DNA of 29,560 bases from the NCBI GenBank assembly GCA_964530525.1, contig CAZHBH010000026.1, positions 1 to 29,560 on the forward strand. Reading direction: 5' to 3'. The translations under genes were made by a program, and so were the position numbers. Shown here one piece after another: positions 8,638-15,999 of this stretch. The notes under the pieces were generated by a model. It had not been told where the DNA came from. It worked only from the letters and a program-made list of their open reading frames with translations, and did no database searches. The stretch's first letter is position 1. The number at the start of each line of letters is the position of its first letter. This DNA comes from CAYNQN01 sp964530525. GTDB taxonomy: Bacteria > Actinomycetota > Acidimicrobiia > Acidimicrobiales > Acidimicrobilacustridaceae.

Positions 8638-9474
8638 TCACTTGAGGAACTTGCTGGTGGTGTTGTCGGCGAGGACCTTCCCCCCGGTCTGGCACGTGGG
8701 GCAGTAGGCGACCGTGTACCGGTTGTAGGTCACGGTGCGCACCACGTCGCCGCAAACGGGGCAGCTCTCGCCGGCTCTGTTGTGGACGGCCCCTGGGCGC
8801 TCCTTCGAGGAGCTCATGTCTGGCCTGCTGCGCTCGTAGGCGAGCGACTCGTGGATGCACACGCCCATCGCCTCGTGCAGGAGGCTCACGTCGCTCGCCG
8901 AGAGCTTGGACGTCGACGCGAAGGGGGAGAGCTTCGAGCGGTGGCACACCTCGTTGGCCAGCCGCCGACCGATCCCGGCGATGTGGCGTTGGTCCCGCAG
9001 GAACGTGTGGAGGCGCATCGACTGCGCGCCGAGCGCCTCGGCCAGCTCCGCCTCCGACACGGCGTCGGCGTCGGGCCCCAGGCCATCGAGCGGAGCCTGG
9101 CCCTCCGGGTCGCCTGCGACGACCCACACGCCCGCCCGCTTCTCCTTGCCGGCTTCTGTGAGCAGCAACGGCTCGGCGCCCTCGAACCGCCAACGAGCCA
9201 GGCCGCCGCGTGGCCGGGACGCTCCCTTGGGATCGGGCTTCAGCCGGCCCCCCTGCATCAGGTGGACCACGAACGTCGCCGGCGGGAAGCCGACCAGCAG
9301 GTACTTGCCCCGGCGGCCGACCCCCACGAGTGCAGAGCCCACGGCGATGTCCGGAGCCGGAGTCGACGTCTTCAGCGCGGTGAACGAGAGAGGGTCGAAG
9401 CTGCTCAGGACCTGCCCCGAGAGCTGTTGGGTGAGCCGCTCCGCGTGAGCTTGGATCTCCGGGAGCTCGGGCAC
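8638..9474 (-). CDS. Fpg/Nei-family DNA glycosylase/AP lyase
   Basis: A 278-aa base-excision repair enzyme that removes oxidised bases and cleaves the abasic strand. After the initiator Met it begins PELPE, giving the catalytic N-terminal proline and glutamate. Lys57 in GRRGKYLL is the conserved DNA-contacting lysine. The central helix-two-turn-helix contains IAGIGRRLANEVCHRSKLSP. The C-terminal zinc finger has Cys238, Cys241, Cys258 and Cys261. The start must be the GTG at 9474, because only this puts Pro second. That GTG follows the upstream gene's TGA by one base (TGAGGTG), so translation is coupled. Whether it prefers 8-oxoguanine (Fpg) or oxidised pyrimidines (Nei) cannot be settled by eye. 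Confidence 0.9.
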   Translation of the reverse strand: MPELPEIQAHAERLTQQLSGQVLSSFDPLSFTALKTSTPAPDIAVGSALVGVGRRGKYLLVGFPPATFVVHLMQGGRLKPDPKGASRPRGGLARWRFEGAEPLLLTEAGKEKRAGVWVVAGDPEGQAPLDGLGPDADAVSEAELAEALGAQSMRLHTFLRDQRHIAGIGRRLANEVCHRSKLSPFASTSKLSASDVSLLHEAMGVCIHESLAYERSRPDMSSSKERPGAVHNRAGESCPVCGDVVRTVTYNRYTVAYCPTCQTGGKVLADNTTSKFLK

Positions 9475-9475
9475 C

Positions 9476-9850
9476 TCACACCTCGGTGTCGTACCGGACG
9501 GCCCTGAAGGCGGCGTCGAGCTGGTCGAGGCGGGCGCGGTGGCGCTCCAGCTGGGCGAGGTCCCCTCGGACCTCCAACCCACCGGAGCGCAGGGCACCCA
9601 GGGCGCTCTGGGTGCCCTGGTACATGGCAGCTGCGGTGACCCTGTCGGTCGTGAACCTGACCGTGGGCCTGGGGTGCGGACCTGCCCGCACGGAGGTGCC
9701 ACTCGCCGCGAGGACCAGGTGGTAGGTGGTGCTGTCCACGACCTGCTCCACCACGAGCTCGTCGTCGTGGTCCATCCCTGCGCCGGCGTCGCTTGCCGCG
9801 GCGGCGCCGTCGAGCGCTGCAAGCCATTCGCTGCTCAGGAACCTCAGCAC
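9476..9850 (-). CDS. Small SCP2-like (sterol carrier protein-type) domain protein
   Basis: A 124-aa protein. The pattern PTVRFTTDRVTAAAMYQGTQ followed by LRSGGLEVRGDLAQL resembles the C-terminal half of the SCP2 lipid-binding fold as found in short actinobacterial proteins. The match is moderate and based on motif memory. No membrane segment or signal peptide is visible. The GTG start at 9850 lies 6 nt after a TAGCCT hexamer with no Shine-Dalgarno, so the mRNA may be leaderless. It ends one base before the DNA glycosylase start, and the two are presumably co-translated. A perfect 12-bp stem hairpin lies inside the gene. The link between a lipid-binding-type protein and DNA repair is unexplained. 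Confidence 0.65.
   Translation of the reverse strand: MLRFLSSEWLAALDGAAAASDAGAGMDHDDELVVEQVVDSTTYHLVLAASGTSVRAGPHPRPTVRFTTDRVTAAAMYQGTQSALGALRSGGLEVRGDLAQLERHRARLDQLDAAFRAVRYDTEV
9590..9619. repeat. Perfect 12-bp-stem inverted repeat inside the SCP2-like gene
   Basis: CAGGGCACCCAG (9590-9601) and CTGGGTGCCCTG (9608-9619) are exact reverse complements around a 6-nt loop, GGCGCT. On the coding strand it spans codons for QGTQSALGAL, about 115 nt before the glycosylase start. No T-run follows. Confidence 0.9.
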
Positions 9851-9856
9851 GGGGCC

Positions 9857-9862
9857 AGGCTA
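9857..9862 (-). promoter_or_regulatory. Candidate -10 element for the SCP2-like/glycosylase/sulfatase genes
   Basis: On the minus strand TAGCCT lies 6 nt before the GTG at 9850. This is the spacing expected when transcription starts at the start codon itself. It sits in the 21-nt gap after the MFS gene, so the downstream genes may have their own promoter. Confidence 0.45.
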
Positions 9863-9871
9863 ACTGCGATG

Positions 9872-11176
9872 TCAGGCAGCGGCCGTGGCTCCGAGCGCCG
9901 TGCCGGTGGGCGACGAGCCGTTGCCGGGGCCCTCTGCGCGCGCCTTCGACTCGGGCGACCTGTCCTCGGCTCGGCGCAGCGAGCGCCAGCCGGCTGCCGC
10001 CGTCAGCAGGGTTGCGATGCCCCCCATGGCCAGCGCCGAGCGCGCCCCGAGCACCTCGCCCACCCAGCCCACGATCGGGCCGCCTACCGGTGTCGTTCCC
10101 ATGAAGGCCACCCCGTAGAGAGCCATCACCCGGGCTCGCATCTCGGGCGACGACGAGAGCTGGAGCGTGGTGTTGGCCTGGGTGACGACGAGGATGCTCG
10201 TGGCCCCGATCACGGTCACGACCGCCACCGTCAGGCCGAGGCTCGGCATCACGCTCGCGATCAGCACCGAGATGCCCATGGCGACCGAGGCCCGCCCGAG
10301 GTGCCGGTGCGACGAGCGCACCCGGGTTGCCAGCAGCAGCCCTCCGATGACCGCCCCCAGACCCATGCCGGCCAGCAGGAAGCCGTAGCTCTCCGCACCT
10401 TCGTGGAACGTGAAGCGGGCCAGCAGCGAGAAGGTGACCTGCCAGTTGTAGGCGAAGGTGCCCATGACGGTGATCATCAGCAACGGCGTTCGCAGACCGG
10501 GCTCCGACCACACGTAGCGCAGGCCTTCGCGAAGCTGGCCCTTGGCGCGCACCACCGGTGGCGACGGCTTCAACTCGTCGATGTTCATCGCCATGAGCCC
10601 CACGACTATGGCGGTGTAGCTGAGTCCGTTGATGAGGAAGCACATGGCGAGGCCGAAGGCCGCTATGAGCACGCCCGCCAGCGCCGGGCCGACCAGCCGG
10701 CCTGCGTTCATCACGATGCTGTTGAGGCTCACGGCGTTCGTGAGCTTCTCGTGGCCCACCATCTCGAAGACGAAGGCCTGGCGGGTGGGCATGCTGAAGG
10801 CGTTCGTGAGTCCGAGCGCCAGCGCCAACACGTAGATCATCCACAGCTGCACGACCCCCGAAGCGGTGAGCAGCGCGAGGACCAGTGCGCACGCGGCGGC
10901 GGCCAGTTGGGTGACGAGTAGGAGCCGGCGCTTGTCGGACCGATCCGCGATGACCCCGCCCCAGGGACCGAGCAGGAGCATGGGAAGGAACTGGAAGGCC
11001 GTGGCCAGGCCGAGAGCGATCCCGCTGTCGGTCAGCTGCAGCACGAGCCAGTCCTGCGCGACGATCTGCATCCACGATCCGCTCACCGACACGGTCTGGC
11101 CGATGAAGAACAGCCGGTAGTTGCGCACCGACAGGGCGCTGAAGGTGCTGCGCGTGATGCTGAGGAGCTTGGTCAC
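9872..11176 (-). CDS. MFS transporter, EntS/DHA3-type exporter
   Basis: A 434-aa membrane protein with about twelve hydrophobic helices. The N-terminus (SVRNYRLFFIGQTVSVSGSWM) and the loop after helix 2 (GGVIADRSDKRRLLL) are typical of the EntS-like drug/siderophore exporters of the major facilitator superfamily. A cytoplasmic tail of about 40 hydrophilic residues closes the protein. The GTG start at 11176 overlaps the marR stop (GTGA), so it is translationally coupled to marR. A MarR regulator directly before an exporter usually senses the exported compound, which points to efflux of a toxic small molecule. The substrate is unknown. Confidence 0.88.
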   Translation of the reverse strand: MTKLLSITRSTFSALSVRNYRLFFIGQTVSVSGSWMQIVAQDWLVLQLTDSGIALGLATAFQFLPMLLLGPWGGVIADRSDKRRLLLVTQLAAAACALVLALLTASGVVQLWMIYVLALALGLTNAFSMPTRQAFVFEMVGHEKLTNAVSLNSIVMNAGRLVGPALAGVLIAAFGLAMCFLINGLSYTAIVVGLMAMNIDELKPSPPVVRAKGQLREGLRYVWSEPGLRTPLLMITVMGTFAYNWQVTFSLLARFTFHEGAESYGFLLAGMGLGAVIGGLLLATRVRSSHRHLGRASVAMGISVLIASVMPSLGLTVAVVTVIGATSILVVTQANTTLQLSSSPEMRARVMALYGVAFMGTTPVGGPIVGWVGEVLGARSALAMGGIATLLTAAAGWRSLRRAEDRSPESKARAEGPGNGSSPTGTALGATAAA

Positions 11177-11628
11177 TGGTCGTCGTCCAGCACCGCGAGC
11201 TGCTCGAGGGCATCGAGGGACCCGAGCAGCTGGCGTCGGGTCGGGTCGTCGAGCTTGTCGAGCAGCCTCGCCAGCAGCTCGCTGCGCTCACGTCGGATGC
11301 GCTGCAGCTCCCGGTTGGCCTTGGGCGTGAGGTCGAGCAGCACGAGTCGCCGGTCGGAGGGGTCGGTGGAGCGGGTGACGTAGCCGTCGTCCTCGAGGGC
11401 GGTGACGATGCGGCTCATGGAGGGCGAGGTGATGTTCTCGCAGGAGGCCAGCTCGCCGAGGGTCAGGGGACCCCGGTGGTCGAGGGTCCCGAGGGCAGCG
11501 AGCTGCGAGGGCGTCACGCCGGAGTGGACGTGCTGGCGAAGGCGGCGAGCCACCCTCAGCACCGCCATCCGCAGCCGAGAGACCTCGTCCTGGTCGATCT
11601 TGCTCTTCGAGTCGCTGCGGCTGCCCAT
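11173..11628 (-). CDS. MarR-family transcriptional regulator
   Basis: A 151-aa winged helix-turn-helix protein of the MarR family. The DNA-binding core TLGELASCENITSPSMSRIVTALEDDGYVTRSTDPSDRRLVLLDLT (about residues 56-100) shows recognition helix and wing with the conserved DxRDRR-like DPSDRR. MarR proteins bind palindromes as dimers and release DNA on binding small ligands. A perfect palindrome lies 5 nt upstream of the ATG and overlaps the likely -10 element, so autoregulation is probable. No Shine-Dalgarno is visible before ATG 11628. The stop overlaps the exporter's start, and marR plus exporter form a coupled pair. The DedA gene is divergent, its ATG about 100 nt away. Confidence 0.92.
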   Translation of the reverse strand: MGSRSDSKSKIDQDEVSRLRMAVLRVARRLRQHVHSGVTPSQLAALGTLDHRGPLTLGELASCENITSPSMSRIVTALEDDGYVTRSTDPSDRRLVLLDLTPKANRELQRIRRERSELLARLLDKLDDPTRRQLLGSLDALEQLAVLDDDQ

Positions 11629-11633
11629 ATCGA

Positions 11634-11650
11634 TTAGTTAGTCTAACTAA
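11634..11650. promoter_or_regulatory. Perfect 17-bp operator-like palindrome over the marR promoter
   Basis: TTAGTTAG-T-CTAACTAA is an exact inverted repeat of 8-bp arms around one base. It is AT-rich in a GC-rich region, which makes chance unlikely. On the minus strand the central TAGACT (11645-11640) fits TANNNT and would start transcription about 5 nt before the marR ATG. A bound dimer would therefore cover the -10 element. The form resembles known MarR operators. Confidence 0.75.
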
Positions 11651-11716
11651 CAATCTCGGGCATCCAACCTGCGCACCAGACGGGCCTCGGTTCGCAGTGG
11701 GGTGGGGGTTGCCCAC

Positions 11717-11722
11717 TAGCTT
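11717..11722 (+). promoter_or_regulatory. Candidate -10 element for dedA
   Basis: TAGCTT lies 8 nt before the ATG at 11731, with no Shine-Dalgarno between. This fits a leaderless or nearly leaderless mRNA. It is divergent from the marR promoter about 70 nt away. Confidence 0.45.
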
Positions 11723-11730
11723 TGGCTCCC

Positions 11731-12429
11731 ATGCGCTCGGTGCTCAGTGTCGTCCTCGCCATCGGCATCGATCCCGAGAAGCTCCTCCAGACCGTGGGCC
11801 TCATAGGCCTCTTCGCCGTGATATTCGCCGAGTCGGGGATCATGGTCGGGTTCTTCCTGCCAGGGGACTCGCTGCTATTCGCCGCCGGGCTCTTCACCTA
11901 CCGGGGCGACCTGGCGAACGGGAACATCCTGCTGGTCTCGGCCGGCTGCTTCATCGCGGCCGTGGCAGGCGACCAGGTGGGCTACGTGTTCGGGAAGCGG
12001 GTCGGTCCGTCGCTGTTCAAGCGGGAGAGGTCGCGGCTGTTCAAGCCCGCCTACCTGGAGAAGGCCGAGCAGTTCTTCGAGCACCACGGCGCCAAGGCGA
12101 TCGTGCTGGCGCGGTTCGTTCCCATAGTGCGCACGTTCTGCCCGATCGTGGCCGGCGTGAGCCACATGGAGTACCGCAGGTTCGTCCGGTACAACGTCAT
12201 CGGCGGCTTCATCTGGGCGGTGGGCTTCACCCAGCTCGGATACTGGTTGGGTCGTTCGTTCCCGGGGATCGCCGACAACCTCGAGATCGCCATCGTGGTG
12301 ATCATCGCCTTCTCCCTCGCGCCCATCGCGTTCGAGCTGCTGCGGCACCGCCGCAAGGCCAAGCGGGCTCCTGCGGGGGAAGGGGCAGGTTCGTCGGCCG
12401 GCGCCGACGACGTCACCGGCCTGCTGTAG
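11731..12429 (+). CDS. DedA-family membrane protein
   Basis: A 232-aa integral membrane protein of the DedA/SNARE-associated (VTT) family. Conserved segments include FAESGIMVGFFLPGDSLLFAAG near the N-terminus and the Arg-containing motif RFVPIVRTFCPIVAGVSHMEYRRF in the middle (about 127-150). DedA proteins are linked to undecaprenyl-phosphate and phospholipid translocation and to membrane energetics. The C-terminal 30 residues are Ala/Gly-rich and probably cytoplasmic. ATG 11731 is preferred over the in-frame TTG at 11722, because that TTG overlaps the -10 hexamer. It stands alone, divergent from marR and convergent with sdhB. Confidence 0.9.
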   Translation: MRSVLSVVLAIGIDPEKLLQTVGLIGLFAVIFAESGIMVGFFLPGDSLLFAAGLFTYRGDLANGNILLVSAGCFIAAVAGDQVGYVFGKRVGPSLFKRERSRLFKPAYLEKAEQFFEHHGAKAIVLARFVPIVRTFCPIVAGVSHMEYRRFVRYNVIGGFIWAVGFTQLGYWLGRSFPGIADNLEIAIVVIIAFSLAPIAFELLRHRRKAKRAPAGEGAGSSAGADDVTGLL

Positions 12430-12452
12430 GCGCAGCGGCAGCGACCGAGGGT

Positions 12453-12473
12453 CGACGTCCGTCGGCGACGTCG
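12453..12473. terminator. Weak hairpin between convergent dedA and sdhB
   Basis: CGACGT (12453-12458) pairs with ACGTCG (12468-12473) around a 9-nt loop, in the 59-nt gap between the two stop codons. A short stem and no U-run make this only a candidate bidirectional terminator. Confidence 0.3.
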
Positions 12474-12488
12474 CTCAGGCGATGCCGA

Positions 12489-13256
12489 TCAGGGGAAGCT
12501 CTGCCCGACCAGCTTGCGGTTCTTGACCTTGGCCTTCAGGTAGTCCCGGTTCATCAGGGCGATGAAGTCGATCGGGATCTCCTTCGGGCACGCCTCCTGG
12601 CACTCCCCGTAGTTGGTGCACGAGCCGAAGAACGACTCCATGGTCTCCACCATGTCCTCGGTGCGGCTCCAACGCTCGGCCTGGCCCTGCGGAAGCAGGT
12701 TGAGGTGGGCGAGCTTGGCCGAGGTGAACAGCTGGCCGGCCCCGTTGGGGCAGGCGGCGACGCAGGCACCGCAGCCGATGCACGCGGCAGCGTCCATGGC
12801 GGTGTCGGCAGCGGTCTTGGGGACCGGGATCTCGTTGCCGTCGGGACCCGCCCCGGTGTTCACGCTGATGAAGCCGCCGGCCTCGACGATCGCGTCGAGA
12901 GACGAGCGGTCGACCATGAGGTCCTTGATCACGGGGAAGCCGGCGGCCCGGAACGGCTCGATGGTTATCTCGTCGCCGTCGGAGAACGAGCGCATGTGCA
13001 GCTGGCACGTGGCGGTCGCCTTCGCCGGCCCGTGGGCCTGCCCGTTGATCATGCAGCCGCACGTGCCGCATATGCCCTCGCGGCAGTCGCTGTCGAAGGT
13101 GATGGGCTCGCGGCCCTTCTCGATGAGCTGCTCGTTGACGATGTCGAGCATCTCGAGGAACGACATGTCCGAGGAGATGTCTCGAGCCTCGTAGGTCTCG
13201 AACCGGCCCTGTGCGGTCGACGACTCCTGCCGCCACACCTTCAGCGTGAGGTTCAC
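12489..13256 (-). CDS. sdhB: Succinate dehydrogenase iron-sulfur subunit
   Basis: A 255-aa protein that relays electrons from the flavoprotein to quinone in complex II. The [2Fe-2S] ligands are Cys58, Cys63, Cys66 and Cys84. The [4Fe-4S] ligands are Cys159, Cys162, Cys165 and Cys169 in CIGCGACVAACP. The [3Fe-4S] ligands are Cys213, Cys219 and Cys223 in CTNYGECQEACP. The GTG start at 13256 overlaps the sdhA stop (GTGA), with GGAG just upstream. Starting further upstream, inside sdhA, would add unrelated residues. It is the last gene of sdhCAB. Confidence 0.97.
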   Translation of the reverse strand: MNLTLKVWRQESSTAQGRFETYEARDISSDMSFLEMLDIVNEQLIEKGREPITFDSDCREGICGTCGCMINGQAHGPAKATATCQLHMRSFSDGDEITIEPFRAAGFPVIKDLMVDRSSLDAIVEAGGFISVNTGAGPDGNEIPVPKTAADTAMDAAACIGCGACVAACPNGAGQLFTSAKLAHLNLLPQGQAERWSRTEDMVETMESFFGSCTNYGECQEACPKEIPIDFIALMNRDYLKAKVKNRKLVGQSFP

Positions 13257-15181
13257 TTGTAGCTCCGTTGTGTGAGCTTGACGTACTCGAACGACAGCGG
13301 CTCCTTCACGAGCTGCTGAGGGGTGTCGGGGCCCTCCCAGCCCCATGCGGCCACGTACGAGAAGTTCTCGTCGTCGCGCTGCGCCTCGCCCTCGGGTGTC
13401 TGGTGCTCCACGCGGAAGTGGCCACCACAGCTCTCCTCGCGGTGCAGGGCGTCACGGCACATCAGCTCGGCCAGCTCGAAGAAGTCGGCCACCCGCATCA
13501 CCTTCTCCAGCGACTGGTTGACCCCCTCGTGGGTGCCCAGGACCCGCACGTTGCTCTCGAACTCGCTGCGCAGGGCAGGGATCTCCGAGAGGGCCTTCTC
13601 CAACCCGTTGCGATCGCGGGCCATGCCGCAGTAGTCCCACACGATCTTGCCCAGCTCGCGGTGGTAGTGGTCGACCGACTGGGTCCCGCCGACCGACATC
13701 CACCGCTTCACCTCGTCGTGGAGGCCGGCTTCCGTCTGGGTAAAGGCCGGGTCGCCTGTGTCCACCAACGGCTGGCCGAGCAGGTCGGCCAGGTAGTCGC
13801 TGATCGTCGCCGGGATCACGAAGTAGCCGTCGGCCAGTCCCTGCATGAGGGCCGACGCCCCCAGCCGGTTGGCACCGTGGTCGGAGAAGTTGGCCTCGCC
13901 CAGCGCGTACAGGCCGGGCACCGTGGTCATGAGGTTGTAGTCCACCCAGAGCCCGCCCATCGTGTAGTGGGGGGCGGGGTAGATGCGCATCGGGGTGCGG
14001 TACGGGCTCTCGTCGGTGATGCGGTCGTACATGTCGAAGAGGTTCCCGTAGCGCTCCCGCACGGTCTGCTCTCCGAGGCGCCCGATCGCCTCCGCGAAGT
14101 CGAGGTAGACGCCGTTGCGCAGCGGCCCGACACCGCGGCCCTCGTCCACCACCGACTTGGCCGCACGGGAGGCGACGTCCCGGGGGACGAGGTTGCCGAA
14201 GGCCGGGTAGCGACGCTCCAGGAAGTAGTCGCGCTCGCTCTCGGGGATCTCGTCGGCAGAGCGCGTGTCGTCGGGCGAGACCGGCACCCAGATGCGCCCG
14301 TCGTTGCGGAGCGACTCGGACATCAAGGTGAGCTTCGACTGGAACTCGTCGGAGGCAGGGATGCACGTGGGGTGGATCTGGGTGAAGCAGGGGTTGGCGA
14401 ACAGGGCGCCCTTGCGGTGTGCACGCCACGCAGCGGTGGCGTTGCAGTTCATGGCGTTGGTGGAGAGGTAGAAGGCGTTGCTGTAGCCGCCGGTCGCCAG
14501 GAGCACAGCGTGCCCGGGGTGCGAGGTGATCTCGCCTGTCGTGAGGTCACGGGTGACGATGCCGCAGCAGACGCCGTCCTTCACGACCACGTCGAGCATC
14601 TCCGTCTTTGAGAAGAGCTCGACCCTTCCCGCCGAGACCTGCTGCATGAGCGCCTGGTAGGCGCCCAGCAAGAGCTGCTGGCCGGTCTGGCCACGTGCGT
14701 AGAAGGTGCGGCTGACCTGTGCCCCGCCGAAGGAGCGGTTGTCGAGCAGGCCGCCGTACTCCCTCGCGAACGGCACCCCCTGGGCCACGCACTGGTCGAT
14801 GATGTCCACCGACACCTGAGCGAGGCGGTAGACGTTCGACTCTCGGGCCCGGTAGTCGCCGCCCTTCACCGTGTCGTAGAAGAGCCGGTAGGCGCTGTCG
14901 CCGTCGTTCTTGTAGTTCTTCGCGGCGTTGATCCCGCCCTGGGCGGCGATCGAGTGGGCACGGCGGGGAGAGTCGTGGAAGGTGAAGGCCTTCACGTTGT
15001 AGCCCAGCTGGGCCAGCGAAGCGGCGGCAGCGGCACCGGCCAGGCCGGTGCCCACCACGATCACGGTGAAGCGCCGCTTGTTGTTGGGGTTCACCAACTT
15101 CACTGAGAACTTGTGGTTGTCCCAGCGGTCCTCTATCGGCCCGGTGGGGGTCTTGGCGTCGAGGAAGGTGGTCGTGCTCAT
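13253..15181 (-). CDS. sdhA: Succinate dehydrogenase flavoprotein subunit (type B)
   Basis: A 642-aa catalytic subunit oxidising succinate to fumarate on the inner face of the membrane. The FAD-binding motif VVGTGLAGAAAA is at 43-54. RRAHSIAAQGGINAA carries His76, the expected site of covalent FAD attachment. The later segments GGLWVDYNLMTTVPGLYALGEA and HGANRLGASALMQGL are typical. Length and the region SKLTLMSESLRNDGRIW match the longer type B flavoprotein that pairs with a single cytochrome b subunit, as in Bacillus. The ATG at 15181 overlaps the sdhC stop (ATGA), and the TGA overlaps sdhB. It should form one complex with its neighbours. Confidence 0.97.
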   Translation of the reverse strand: MSTTTFLDAKTPTGPIEDRWDNHKFSVKLVNPNNKRRFTVIVVGTGLAGAAAAASLAQLGYNVKAFTFHDSPRRAHSIAAQGGINAAKNYKNDGDSAYRLFYDTVKGGDYRARESNVYRLAQVSVDIIDQCVAQGVPFAREYGGLLDNRSFGGAQVSRTFYARGQTGQQLLLGAYQALMQQVSAGRVELFSKTEMLDVVVKDGVCCGIVTRDLTTGEITSHPGHAVLLATGGYSNAFYLSTNAMNCNATAAWRAHRKGALFANPCFTQIHPTCIPASDEFQSKLTLMSESLRNDGRIWVPVSPDDTRSADEIPESERDYFLERRYPAFGNLVPRDVASRAAKSVVDEGRGVGPLRNGVYLDFAEAIGRLGEQTVRERYGNLFDMYDRITDESPYRTPMRIYPAPHYTMGGLWVDYNLMTTVPGLYALGEANFSDHGANRLGASALMQGLADGYFVIPATISDYLADLLGQPLVDTGDPAFTQTEAGLHDEVKRWMSVGGTQSVDHYHRELGKIVWDYCGMARDRNGLEKALSEIPALRSEFESNVRVLGTHEGVNQSLEKVMRVADFFELAELMCRDALHREESCGGHFRVEHQTPEGEAQRDDENFSYVAAWGWEGPDTPQQLVKEPLSFEYVKLTQRSYK

Positions 15182-15957
15182 GTTGCGATCACTCCGGCTT
15201 GCACCGCTATGGGGAACGAGAGGTTGCCCACGGCGACGACCACGGCGAAGGCCGCGGCGAAGCCCCTGCGGAGGGGGTTGTGCCGCGGGTTGAACCGGGG
15301 GCTCATCGAGCCGAGGCTCTGGAAGATCGACCAGCCGCCGTGGTACAGGTGCAGCCCGAGCGCCACGTTGGCGACTATGTAGATGGCAGCCACCGACCAC
15401 CGACTGAGGCTGTAGGCGACGTTCTCGTAGGGCAGGCCCCTCACGAACTCGGGGTTCGCCCAGGCGAAGCCCCAGGTGAGGTCGGCGAGGTGCCAGAGGA
15501 CGAAGAGGAAGATGATGATCCCCGTCCAGCGCATGGTGCGAGCGGCCCAGCTCACGGCGATGTAGTCGCGGGGCGACTGGTACCGGGCCGGCCGAGCCTT
15601 CCGGTTGATCACGGTGAGCGAGTAGGCGGAGTGGATGTGCAGCACGAAGGCGACGATCAAGCCGATCCGCAGCGCCCAGAGGGTCACGGTGCGGGGGACG
15701 ATCGGCACCAGCAGCTCGCGCAGGAACTCGGCGTAGTGGTTCATGTCGACGGGCCCCATGTACATCTTGAGGTTGCCGAGCATGTGCACGAGCACGTAGC
15801 CCATGAGGGCGATCCCGGTGATCGCCATCACCCACTTCTTGCCCACCGCCGACCCGTAGAGATCGACCAGTGGGAACTTGCTCCGCTTGATCGGTCGCCG
15901 GATCGTGGGCGAGGTCACGTTGGGGGTGAGCGCTGGAGCTCTCTTGGTTGCTGTCAC
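15178..15957 (-). CDS. sdhC: Succinate dehydrogenase cytochrome b subunit (type B, di-heme)
   Basis: A 259-aa membrane anchor with five hydrophobic helices, a fused cytochrome b558-type subunit that replaces separate SdhC and SdhD. Candidate heme-ligand histidines sit in the helices: His58 (YVLVHMLGN), His107/109 (FVLHIHSAY), His156 (VLWHLAD) and His203/206 (LHLYHGG). This matches two b hemes, as in Bacillus-type enzymes that reduce menaquinone. The GTG start is supported by GGAGG at 15965-15969, 7 nt upstream. It is the first gene of the sdhCAB operon, behind a TAGCGT -10 candidate. Confidence 0.94.
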   Translation of the reverse strand: MTATKRAPALTPNVTSPTIRRPIKRSKFPLVDLYGSAVGKKWVMAITGIALMGYVLVHMLGNLKMYMGPVDMNHYAEFLRELLVPIVPRTVTLWALRIGLIVAFVLHIHSAYSLTVINRKARPARYQSPRDYIAVSWAARTMRWTGIIIFLFVLWHLADLTWGFAWANPEFVRGLPYENVAYSLSRWSVAAIYIVANVALGLHLYHGGWSIFQSLGSMSPRFNPRHNPLRRGFAAAFAVVVAVGNLSFPIAVQAGVIAT

Positions 15958-15979
15958 TGATGGGCCTCCATCGCGGCAG

Positions 15980-15985
15980 ACGCTA
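15980..15985 (-). promoter_or_regulatory. Candidate -10 element for sdhCAB
   Basis: On the minus strand TAGCGT fits TANNNT and lies 22 nt before the sdhC GTG, leaving room for a short leader with GGAGG. It is in the 42-nt gap after the GH2 gene. Confidence 0.4.
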
Positions 15986-15999
15986 GCGACGGGCCCAGC

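Noticed and set aside
7909..9507. A 532-aa open frame on the plus strand opposite the sulfatase and glycosylase genes
   Set aside because: It lies antisense to genes with clear catalytic motifs, its translation is rich in Arg, Gly, His and Val without domain features, and it is a usual GC-rich shadow frame.
9405..11291. A 628-aa open frame on the minus strand overlapping the MFS and glycosylase genes
   Set aside because: It is out of frame with the clearly recognisable MFS and SCP2-like genes and has Arg/Ser/Gly-rich low-complexity translation.
13268..14611. A 447-aa open frame opposite sdhA
   Set aside because: It is antisense to an unmistakable SdhA, with no recognisable motif.
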